Positions 1 through 6,502 of a stretch of DNA of 16,207 bases are shown piece after piece. The stretch's first letter is position 1. Each line of letters begins with the position of its first letter. The translations under genes were made by a program, and so were the position numbers. The notes beneath the pieces are model-generated. The model saw only the letters and a list, made by a program, of their open reading frames with translations, made no database searches and was not told where the DNA came from. The DNA is from Rickettsiales bacterium (GTDB taxonomy: Bacteria > Pseudomonadota > Alphaproteobacteria > TMED109): positions 19,805-36,011 of the forward strand of contig PBGQ01000018.1 of the NCBI GenBank assembly GCA_002720125.1. The letters run 5' to 3'.

Positions 1-410
1 TGTTCTAAATACATTTGCTCAAGTTCAACCGCACCGTTACCGTCTTTTACATAAGCATGCTCTAGTTCTACTTCACTATTGAAACTTAACCATTTATTAA
101 ATTGATGTCCTATAAACGTTACATATCTATGAGCATCTAATTTTTTAGTAGAACCTGGATCACCTGCTGTGACATCTTTGGAAATGTGTGCCATCTCCCA
201 GTGAAGTTCACCATATCCACCAATAGAGGTTTTGGTCCACCAACCATCTCCTCCTTCACCACCCTCTTCAATTACAGCAGCCAGTGCATCTATTTCATCT
301 TGCATATCTGCTAATTTTTGTTCAAGGTGACCATCAGCCATTAGTAGACTAATTTGAAATAATAAGCCTGTTATTATTCCAATAAATACCTTTAAAAATT
401 TATTAATCAT
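1..410 (-). CDS. Outer-membrane porin, N-terminal part (runs off the window)
   Basis: The reading frame is open from an ATG at 410 down to base 1, giving 136 codons of N-terminus. Residues 1-25 form a signal peptide ending in LLMA. A short helical, probably coiled-coil, segment follows (about 28-48, LEQKLADMQDEIDALAAVIE), then a Gly-rich linker. From residue 60 come alternating beta-strand-like segments with SIGGYGELHW, AHRYVTFIGHQFN and SEVELEHAY. This layout (periplasmic coiled coil, then a barrel starting with GGYGELH) is that of OprO/OprP-like porins of Gram-negative bacteria, which let small anions or chelates through the outer membrane. An SD-like GGAGA lies at 418-422. Its promoter region carries an iron-regulator-like palindrome and it follows a periplasmic iron operon, so a role in iron or iron-chelate entry is inferred. 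Substrate cannot be read from this fragment. Confidence 0.75.
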   Translation of the reverse strand, partial: MINKFLKVFIGIITGLLFQISLLMADGHLEQKLADMQDEIDALAAVIEEGGEGGDGWWTKTSIGGYGELHWEMAHISKDVTAGDPGSTKKLDAHRYVTFIGHQFNKWLSFNSEVELEHAYVKDGNGAVELEQMYLE

Positions 411-435
411 ATTCGTATCTCCATTCAATAGAGTT

Positions 436-464
436 TATGTAGCGCGAATAGCAATTAATGTCAA
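436..464 (-). promoter_or_regulatory. Candidate sigma70-type promoter of the porin gene
   Basis: On the minus strand there is a perfect -35 TTGACA (459-464), a 17-base spacer and a weaker -10 TACATA (436-441). The predicted start near 429 leaves a leader of about 19 nt containing the GGAGA ribosome site. An alternative -10 is TATACT at 464-469, directly beside the operator-like palindrome but without a convincing -35. Confidence 0.5.
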
Positions 465-469
465 GTATA

Positions 470-488
470 AATGAGAATTATTCTCAAT
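470..488. promoter_or_regulatory. Fur/RirA-type iron operator upstream of the porin
   Basis: The core TGAGAATTATTCTCA (472-486) is a perfect 7-1-7 inverted repeat. The 19-bp stretch 470-488 matches the classical Fur box (AATGATAATNATTATCATT) at all but three of its 18 defined positions. The core also fits the TGA-N9-TCA form described for RirA IRO boxes. It lies just upstream of the porin -35 and beyond the terminator of the preceding operon, so it most likely controls the porin. Which regulator binds cannot be told from the site alone. Confidence 0.75.
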
Positions 489-493
489 AGAGT

Positions 494-519
494 AAAAAAT
501 CCTTATAAATTAGGATTTT
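494..519 (-). terminator. Hairpin terminator after the DUF1513 gene
   Basis: A perfect 8-bp inverted repeat, AAAATCCT (496-503) and AGGATTTT (512-519) with an 8-nt loop, lies 3 nt beyond the stop codon of the DUF1513 gene. On the minus strand the stem runs into six T residues (494-499). The stem is AT-rich, so strength is uncertain, but position and T-tract fit a Rho-independent terminator ending the four-gene iron operon. Confidence 0.55.
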
Positions 520-522
520 CCT

Positions 523-1620
523 TCAAATAAATGTCAATAAATGGTTATCAAATTGGTATTTTTCTTTTATGAATAAATTTTTCTGATATCCTGACAAATT
601 CTGAATAGCTCCTTTCCCGCTAGAAGCAAGCATCAATTCATTTCTTGGGACTTGAGCTAGTCCGCAAACATCAAATTTCCTGTGAGAAGACGTAAGTTTA
701 TGTGTATTTATATTCCAAGCCAATACATAACCTGACCTTGGAAATGAAGCATAGACTAGATTTTTATTTGATAAGACTTTTATACTTCCTACATAGTTGT
801 CAAACTTTTGATAATTATTTGGTATCTTAAAAAAAGTCAATTTTTCTAAATTACACTTAAATACAGTAGATAAAGTCTTATTTTTTGACCTATTGTAAGT
901 TTGGCAACCAGCCAAAATTTCACTTTCCTTTGTATCAAAATGTCTAATACTGAAGTCTTTATATTCTTTTCTTAATTTAAATTGTTTTTGTAATTTACCA
1001 TTGGTTTGACTAATTATACTTAAATTAGAATTAATATCAGACAGATTTAATTTAACCCTAGGAAAATCAGGATGAGTTAAAATACCACCATTTGCAATTA
1101 TAAGCTTTCCATTTTTAGCAATTTTAATTTCATGAGGTCCAATACCATAAGTTTGAAATTCTCCAACTCTTCTAAAATCTCTGAAAGGATCATATATTCC
1201 TATAGAACCTGATCTATCATCACTATAATAATGATGATTTTCAGTTAAAAATAAGAGATTTGAAGTTCTAGAATACGCCCCATGTCCATAAAAATGTCTG
1301 CCTTTTGGTGCTTTTATAAGCTTTGTTTTAGTTTTGTCTTTTAGATCAAAAACTATAAATTCGCTACCTGGTCTTCTAGAAATAACAACAAATTTTTGTA
1401 AGTCTGATATGTAAAGACTGTCATGAGCCCTAAAAGGTAATTTTATTTTTATTAACTCGTATCCTAGGCAATTAAAAATACAAAAATAATTAGAATTTCC
1501 TGAAGTAATAGCGGACCCAATTTTATAAACAAATTCTGGTTTTTTTTTTGCGTACAAATGTGAATTTCCTGAAAAAAATAAATTCAGCATAGTCCATGAA
1601 AAAAAATCTCTTCTATTCAC
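523..1620 (-). CDS. DUF1513 family Tat-exported protein (COG3490)
   Basis: This 365-residue protein starts at GTG (1620), whose G is also the last base of the preceding TAG stop (TAGTG), implying translational coupling. The N-terminus MNRRDFFSW carries twin arginines (R3, R4) followed by a hydrophobic stretch and a likely cleavage after YA (24), so Tat export to the periplasm is expected. The body looks like a beta-propeller of short repeats. Family landmarks are GRHFYGHGAYS (107-117), the segment from LTENHHYY to IYD (125-144), GPHE (161-164) and NGGILTHPDFPRVKLNL (177-193). Several histidines cluster there and could bind a metal, which is inference. The biochemical function of DUF1513 is not established. 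Such proteins typically travel with imelysins and DUF1111 proteins, exactly as here. It is the last gene of the operon. Confidence 0.88.
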   Translation of the reverse strand: MNRRDFFSWTMLNLFFSGNSHLYAKKKPEFVYKIGSAITSGNSNYFCIFNCLGYELIKIKLPFRAHDSLYISDLQKFVVISRRPGSEFIVFDLKDKTKTKLIKAPKGRHFYGHGAYSRTSNLLFLTENHHYYSDDRSGSIGIYDPFRDFRRVGEFQTYGIGPHEIKIAKNGKLIIANGGILTHPDFPRVKLNLSDINSNLSIISQTNGKLQKQFKLRKEYKDFSIRHFDTKESEILAGCQTYNRSKNKTLSTVFKCNLEKLTFFKIPNNYQKFDNYVGSIKVLSNKNLVYASFPRSGYVLAWNINTHKLTSSHRKFDVCGLAQVPRNELMLASSGKGAIQNLSGYQKNLFIKEKYQFDNHLLTFI

Positions 1621-2642
1621 TAATCACCATCCAACTTATTAAAACCAATGTTTATTGATAAAACTTCAGATACATCGTTTAAGAGAGAGCTGTGTAGTGC
1701 TTTTATTTTAAGATGTGCTTTTTCTAAATCAACATTTAATTGTTGTATATTTTTTTCTTTTTCAATGGGATAGGATACATCATTGAGAAAAATGAGAGTC
1801 ATTTTAAAATTATTCTCAAAATCACTAAGTTTAGGATATTTTGCTTCAACCAATAATGGTTTTAGAACCATTGTGTAAAATTCATAAATTGATCCTATGT
1901 TATTGAGTATGCTATCCCAAGAATAATTAGACCTCCAGAATTCAAGTTTCTTTTTGCTATATTTTTGATTTTTTTTAGAGGTATTCACAATTTTTTGATA
2001 CATTATAATTTCTAATTGAGATAATATAGAATTATAAAATAGACCAAGAAGTTGATCTTCATCAATGTTTTCATAAAAATCTGCTTCATTTTTCCAGATA
2101 TTGTGAGTATACAAAAATATAACCTCAAGATTTTTCAAAATAGCTTTCATATAATTGCATACAAAAGTTCTGTTATTAAGATTATAAGTATTCAATTCAT
2201 CAAATATAATTTTTTCTAAAACAGGAATTCCTTGTATAGCAACACTTTTCGCACCTAAGCTTGTAAAGTCTGTATATTCAGAGGATTTATTTCTAATTAC
2301 TTTTTCATACTGCCTTGCAATAACATTTCTCTTGTCTGGCCAAAATTGAATCCTCAAATAGTTGTTAAAATCTTCTATAGGTCCAAATCTGATATGTTGA
2401 ACAGATGTCCAACTATTTAACAACTGAAAGAATTTTTTTTTAAGGTTTTCGGTTTTCTTTTTATTAGTTGAGCAGTAATTATTTACCTCATCTATAAGCA
2501 AATTATTGTTTAACAATAATTTATAGTAATCCTTCTCTATTTTATTTTTATATTTATTAATTTCAAAATTGTCTTGAGTTAGACATTTGCTGAATATAAA
2601 AAAAAAGAGAAAAAATAATAGTCTTTGATAACCTTCAATCAT
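1620..2642 (-). CDS. Imelysin-like (M75 family) periplasmic protein, GxPxxE variant
   Basis: This 340-residue protein begins with a hydrophobic export signal (residues 6-20). Cys20 follows it, but the preceding FSK is a poor lipobox, so lipidation is uncertain. The fold is predicted helical. Recognisable imelysin-type landmarks are SWTSVQHIRFGPIE (77-90), RIQFWPDKR (97-105) and VAIQGIPVLEKIIF (134-147). The last corresponds to the GxHxxE signature of true imelysins but reads G138-x-P140-x-x-E143, with the metal-ligand-type His replaced by Pro. That is typical of the COG3489 branch, so it is unlikely to be a peptidase and may be a binding or structural partner. The start codon overlaps the upstream di-haem gene by 4 nt (ATGA) and the stop overlaps the next start by 1 nt, so the genes are tightly co-translated. 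Confidence 0.85.
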   Translation of the reverse strand: MIEGYQRLLFFLFFFIFSKCLTQDNFEINKYKNKIEKDYYKLLLNNNLLIDEVNNYCSTNKKKTENLKKKFFQLLNSWTSVQHIRFGPIEDFNNYLRIQFWPDKRNVIARQYEKVIRNKSSEYTDFTSLGAKSVAIQGIPVLEKIIFDELNTYNLNNRTFVCNYMKAILKNLEVIFLYTHNIWKNEADFYENIDEDQLLGLFYNSILSQLEIIMYQKIVNTSKKNQKYSKKKLEFWRSNYSWDSILNNIGSIYEFYTMVLKPLLVEAKYPKLSDFENNFKMTLIFLNDVSYPIEKEKNIQQLNVDLEKAHLKIKALHSSLLNDVSEVLSINIGFNKLDGD

Positions 2643-4090
2643 AAAGATTTCAAAAATTTTTCTAATTTATCCAGGTCATTTCCATACTTTTCTATCAAGT
2701 AATCCAAGGATTTCTTTGCCTCACCTGAGTGCCATAGAACAGCTTCCATTATGGTGTTGGCACGTCCATCATGTAAAAATGTAGCTCTGGGGTTTACATC
2801 TTTAGCTAGCCCAATTCCCCAGAGAGGAGGAGTTTTCCATTCTTTATTGGTAATATTTCCTTCTAAATCTTTGTCAGCTAACTCGTCTCCCATGTCGTGT
2901 AACAAAAGGTCAGTATAAGGCCATATAAGTTGATACCTAAGAAAATCAATATCAGCATTTTTAGATGTAACATACTTTGGAGTATGACATGAGGTACATT
3001 GGGATTTGTAAAAGATCTCCTTTCCTTTAAGAACGTCTGAGTCATTAACATTTCTTCTTTTAGGAGGAGATAAACTTGATAGATAAAAAACTACTTTATC
3101 AAGTACTTCTTTACTAGCTTCAAACCCATTGACACTGTCATTACCGTTAGGAAATTTTGAACATTCTGTTTGTTCTATAGTGCAATCTCCATCTGGATTT
3201 TGACCAACAGGGTTGGAGATGCCCATATCGTGCATAAATGCTACACCGGATTGATTTGTTAAGTTATGTGTAGACGCTCTTACTCCAAAACGGCCAACTC
3301 TAATTTTATTTTTATCAACTTTAATTCTTCTTGCTATTCCTGATATACCATCCTGATCATTATCATATTTATCCTCTTTTTTTAAGATGTCACTATCTTC
3401 AATAGCATTAATTAATCCTGTTCCATATACAAATGGCGATATCCTCAATGAGAGAGAGTTATCATTCTCAAATTTTCCATAATTATAATCTAAAATGTCA
3501 AACCTCACTTTAGATAAGCTTTTTGAATAATTTTTTGAGATATTTCTAATTACTTTAGAAGTAGTTATTTTACCTGAAACCTCATTCAAAATACCTGGAA
3601 TTGCAAAAAATTGAAATTGTTTACCATATGTCTTATTTTTAATAAGATCTAGCCCTTTATATTTACCAGTTTTTATTACAAGTGAAAGTGGTCTCTCTGA
3701 GGTTGGTAAATGGCCTCTACCATCCTTTATATGACAAGACTGACATGCTCTCGCATTATATAATGGACCCAATCCGTCGGAAGCAATTGTAGAGGCAGGA
3801 GCTGATATCCAAAGTTTTCTAAAAAGCCCATTACCTATTAAAAAGTCTTGCCTTTGTTGGAAACTCAAATTATTGAAATGCATTGAATAAGCATTTCTAC
3901 CTACTATAGCTACAGTACCAGCTCCCCCTGAGAGATTTTCAGACCTCTCCGCTTTAGAAAAGTTATTTGTTGGAGTTACTACTTTATTAACTACTTTAAT
4001 TTCTTCACTATTGAGATCAACTCTAGCGTGACATATGCTGTAAAAAAAAAAGTATGTAAGTATAAAAAAATTAAAAAGCAGTGACCTCAT
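2639..4090 (-). CDS. Di-haem oxidoreductase, DUF1111/DHOR family c-type cytochrome
   Basis: This 483-residue protein has an N-terminal signal peptide (1-22, cleavage after CHA) and two c-type haem attachment motifs, CQSCH (116-120) and CTSCH (365-369), so it should be matured with covalent haem in the periplasm. Other family features are NGLFRKLW (87-94), GLGPLYNARACQSCH before haem 1, an Asp-rich DNDQDGISG (243-251) that may bind calcium, LLLHDMGDELAD (395-406) and PRATFLHDGRAN (434-445), which supply possible axial His or Met ligands. The length and layout match the di-haem family usually annotated as thiol oxidoreductase. The true substrate is unknown. Its place between two imelysins suggests electron transfer linked to iron acquisition, such as changing the iron redox state, but this is inference. 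The gene starts 5 nt after the upstream imelysin stop. Confidence 0.92.
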   Translation of the reverse strand: MRSLLFNFFILTYFFFYSICHARVDLNSEEIKVVNKVVTPTNNFSKAERSENLSGGAGTVAIVGRNAYSMHFNNLSFQQRQDFLIGNGLFRKLWISAPASTIASDGLGPLYNARACQSCHIKDGRGHLPTSERPLSLVIKTGKYKGLDLIKNKTYGKQFQFFAIPGILNEVSGKITTSKVIRNISKNYSKSLSKVRFDILDYNYGKFENDNSLSLRISPFVYGTGLINAIEDSDILKKEDKYDNDQDGISGIARRIKVDKNKIRVGRFGVRASTHNLTNQSGVAFMHDMGISNPVGQNPDGDCTIEQTECSKFPNGNDSVNGFEASKEVLDKVVFYLSSLSPPKRRNVNDSDVLKGKEIFYKSQCTSCHTPKYVTSKNADIDFLRYQLIWPYTDLLLHDMGDELADKDLEGNITNKEWKTPPLWGIGLAKDVNPRATFLHDGRANTIMEAVLWHSGEAKKSLDYLIEKYGNDLDKLEKFLKSL

Positions 4091-4095
4091 ACGTA

Positions 4096-5343
4096 TTAAT
4101 TAAATACAGCATCAGGATTATCAAGGGAGTCTGAACCTTCTATTTGTAAATTACTGATATTTAACGATTTAGCAACTTCTTCTATACTTCTACTTTGAAC
4201 TACCAACGCGTCCACAGCATCCTGAATAAGACGATTTCCATCATCATTTCCTTCAGCTATTAACATGTCATAAGTAATACCACCTTCAGCTGAGTCTACT
4301 ATTTTTTGCATTCTATTAATTGTTTGATTGATTGCATTTCTAACCGCTAAATCTAAATCTTTATCTATTAAAGCAACTTTGGAACTAAGACTGTCGCCTT
4401 TAATAGTTTTACCATCAATATTTTTGTAGTTTCCTAAGTACACGTTCTTGATACCGATCACGTTATAAAAATGGGAATTGTGTGTATTGTCAGAAAAACA
4501 ATCATGTTCTTCTTCTGGATCATTTAGCATAAGACCTAATTTCATTCTTTCACCAGCTAATTCTCCATAAGAGAGACTTCCCATACCTATCAAAATTCTC
4601 TTTAATGCTTCCATTTCATTTTCTTTAAGAATGTCGTTTCTTGCTTCTCCGTTAACTCCCCATTTTGCGACTATTTCTTCAAGATCTGAAACTAATAACT
4701 CGGCTGCAGCTTTCAAATAATCTCTTCTTCTATCACAGTTAGTATTTGAACAAGCTTTAAGACTATAATCTTCAAAACCTCGCTTGCCAGCGCCAGCTTT
4801 TGTCCCATTTAAGTCTTGTCCCCACAACAAGAATTCTATCGCATGATAGCCAGTTGCTACGTTAGCTTCATTACCTCCAATTTCATGAAGAACATCTCCA
4901 AGAAGATTAGCATTTATTACTCTAGCATCTATTTCATTGCCCTCAACTTTTAAAACTGAGTTAGCAACAACGTTAAAGTTTGAAAAATCATTTTCACTAG
5001 GATAGTAATTAGTATTATCAACATAATCTATTAATCCTTCATCTAGAGGCCAAGCATTAACTTTGCCTTCCCATTCATCAACAATGGCATTACCAAACCT
5101 AAAAACTTCAGTCTGTTGATATACAGTTCTTGCTTTTAACCAACTTTTTTTAACCTCCAAAAACTTTTTTTCACTCGGAGCTTCTAAAAAGAAATTTATT
5201 TTAGAAAGCATAACTTCAGCTAATGTGAGGGAGTCTTTGTATTTAGCGTATGCTATATTTGCATAGTTATCTGTAATACTATTTTTAGAAAAAGATAAAT
5301 AACAGACAAAATATATTAAACCAGCAAGTAAAATTTTTTTCAT
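4096..5343 (-). CDS. Imelysin (peptidase M75 family) iron-regulated protein
   Basis: This 415-residue protein opens the operon. ATG at 5343 is preceded by a good SD, GAGGTG (5348-5353). A signal peptide covers about residues 1-19. The mature part carries the imelysin signatures: a helical repeat with WLKARTVYQQTEVFRFG (68-84), WPLDEGLIDY (98-107), the GxHxxE motif GYHAIEFLLWGQDL (165-178, H167 and E170), and EEEHDCFSDNTH (277-288). Imelysins, also called IrpA, ICMP or the M75 domain of EfeO, are periplasmic or outer-membrane-attached proteins linked to iron uptake. Peptidase activity has been claimed for some members, but an iron-binding role is widely preferred. This is a true GxHxxE member, in contrast to the GxPxxE paralogue two genes downstream. 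It diverges from a ferric-iron binding protein gene and shares a regulatory region with it. Confidence 0.93.
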   Translation of the reverse strand: MKKILLAGLIYFVCYLSFSKNSITDNYANIAYAKYKDSLTLAEVMLSKINFFLEAPSEKKFLEVKKSWLKARTVYQQTEVFRFGNAIVDEWEGKVNAWPLDEGLIDYVDNTNYYPSENDFSNFNVVANSVLKVEGNEIDARVINANLLGDVLHEIGGNEANVATGYHAIEFLLWGQDLNGTKAGAGKRGFEDYSLKACSNTNCDRRRDYLKAAAELLVSDLEEIVAKWGVNGEARNDILKENEMEALKRILIGMGSLSYGELAGERMKLGLMLNDPEEEHDCFSDNTHNSHFYNVIGIKNVYLGNYKNIDGKTIKGDSLSSKVALIDKDLDLAVRNAINQTINRMQKIVDSAEGGITYDMLIAEGNDDGNRLIQDAVDALVVQSRSIEEVAKSLNISNLQIEGSDSLDNPDAVFN

Positions 5344-5380
5344 AATACACCTCTATAAGTTAGGAATATGACAACTTATA

Positions 5381-5408
5381 ATAATAGTTAATATTTTCTT
5401 GATTTCAA
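5381..5408 (-). promoter_or_regulatory. Candidate promoter of the imelysin operon
   Basis: On the minus strand, TTGAAA (5403-5408) and TATTAT (5381-5386) are separated by 16 nt. Transcription would begin near 5374, about 30 nt ahead of the imelysin ATG. In DNA this AT-rich, chance matches are common, so this is only a candidate. Confidence 0.4.
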
Positions 5409-5426
5409 TAATTTATTTGATAATAA
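5399..5426 (+). promoter_or_regulatory. Candidate promoter of futA
   Basis: TTGATT (5399-5404) and TAATAA (5421-5426) lie 16 nt apart, with several overlapping -10-like frames in the GATAATAATAAT run. The -10 would lie inside the operator-like element at 5418-5437, a classical arrangement for repression by an iron regulator. AT-richness makes the exact boxes uncertain. Confidence 0.3.
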
Positions 5427-5437
5427 TAATCATATGC
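5418..5437. promoter_or_regulatory. Fur/RirA-type operator between the imelysin operon and futA
   Basis: TGATAATAATAATCA (5418-5432) again has the TGA-N9-TCA form and is identical at 11 of 15 positions to the palindrome at 472-486. The 19 bases from 5419 match the E. coli-type Fur consensus GATAATGATAATCATTATC at 15 positions. It lies in the shared region of two divergent iron genes and could control both. Confidence 0.6.
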
Positions 5438-5452
5438 AGATTATTTCTGCAT
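5434..5452. promoter_or_regulatory. Palindrome ATGCAGA-N5-TCTGCAT ahead of futA
   Basis: A perfect 7-bp inverted repeat with a 5-nt centre, ending 18 nt before the futA ATG. It is the only GC-containing dyad in an otherwise almost pure AT intergenic region. It could be a second operator or a short hairpin in the futA leader. It partly overlaps the Fur-like element, so binding of two factors might be exclusive. Confidence 0.45.
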
Positions 5453-5470
5453 CTTTTATATAAAAATAAA

Positions 5471-6475
5471 ATGCTAAAATTTTTTTTAATTCTTATATTT
5501 TTCTATACAAATTATACCTTGTCAAAAACTGATAATTTTATAAATCTTTATTCTGCAAGGCAAAGTGTTTTGATGGAACCGTTAATAGAAGCTTTTCAAA
5601 AAGAAACTGACATAAAAGTAAATATTATCGCTGCTAAAGCAAGTCAATTAATTAACAGAATTGAGTCTGAAGGACAATATACAAAAGCAGATATTTTGCT
5701 AACTACGGATGTGGGAAGGTTAATTCAAGCACAAAAAAAAAAATTATTTATTAAAGTTGAAAGTGAAATAATTAATGAAGCTTTACCTTCAAAATTTAAG
5801 GATGAAAAAAATGAATGGTTCGGACTAAGTTTGAGATCAAGGATTTTAGTTTATAATACTAAAAAAGTAGATAAAAGTAATCTTTCTGGATACTTTGATT
5901 TGTCAAATAAAAAATGGGATAGACGAATAATGGTTCGCTCTTCAAATAATGTTTACAATCAATCTTTAGTAGCAGCAATGATATTAAACTACGGAGAAAA
6001 AAAAGTAGAAAAATTTCTGAAGAACTTTGTTAAAAATTTTGCTAGAAAGCCATCCGGCGGAGATCGGGATCAAATAAAAGCGGTAGTAGCAGGTCAAGGA
6101 GACATTGCTCTTGTAAATAGTTATTATTTTCTAAAAATGAAATTTAACGATCATAAAGATACTCTTAAGAATGTGGCAGTTCACTTTCCTAGTGATGGTA
6201 TAATGAATACACATGTCAATTTAAGTGGAGCAGGTATAATAAAATATTCTAAAAATTACATTAATTCCGTTAAGTTTTTGGAGTTTATGTTAAGTGATCA
6301 GGCTCAAGAAATCTATTCTGATATAAATTATGAGTACCCAATTAAGAAAAAAATAAAAGTTTCAAATAAGATGCAGCCTTATTTAATTACTAAACAAGAT
6401 AATCTAAGTCTTTTTGAAATAGGAAAAGTTAACGAAAAAGCTATAATATTGATGGATAAAGCAGGCTGGAAATAA
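5471..6475 (+). CDS. futA: Ferric-iron ABC transporter substrate-binding protein (FutA/FbpA type)
   Basis: I choose ATG 5471 (334 residues) because it begins a normal signal peptide (MLKFFLILIFFYTNYTLS, about 1-18). The frame stays open upstream to a TTG at 5399, but that adds 24 hydrophobic residues before the signal and would run through the operator region. Family landmarks are INLYSARQ (24-31), the segment KADILLTTDVGRL after a KxSQLINRIESEG-like helix, SSNNVYNQSLVAAM (156-169) and VNSYYF (215-220). Tyr27, Tyr162, Tyr218 and Tyr219 match the tyrosine cluster that binds Fe(III) in this class. The protein would carry ferric iron across the periplasm to an inner-membrane permease. No permease or ATPase gene is in the window, so the rest of the transporter must be elsewhere. 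It diverges from the imelysin operon. Confidence 0.9.
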   Translation: MLKFFLILIFFYTNYTLSKTDNFINLYSARQSVLMEPLIEAFQKETDIKVNIIAAKASQLINRIESEGQYTKADILLTTDVGRLIQAQKKKLFIKVESEIINEALPSKFKDEKNEWFGLSLRSRILVYNTKKVDKSNLSGYFDLSNKKWDRRIMVRSSNNVYNQSLVAAMILNYGEKKVEKFLKNFVKNFARKPSGGDRDQIKAVVAGQGDIALVNSYYFLKMKFNDHKDTLKNVAVHFPSDGIMNTHVNLSGAGIIKYSKNYINSVKFLEFMLSDQAQEIYSDINYEYPIKKKIKVSNKMQPYLITKQDNLSLFEIGKVNEKAIILMDKAGWK

Positions 6476-6502
6476 TAAATATTTAATAAAAATTTCGATA
6501 AA

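Noticed and set aside
5421-5430. TAATAATAAT run as a microsatellite repeat
   Set aside because: Only about three units long and better explained as part of the operator and -10 region.
5399-5470. TTG 5399 as the start of futA
   Set aside because: It adds 24 residues before a good signal peptide, has no ribosome site and would place coding sequence across the operator-like dyads.
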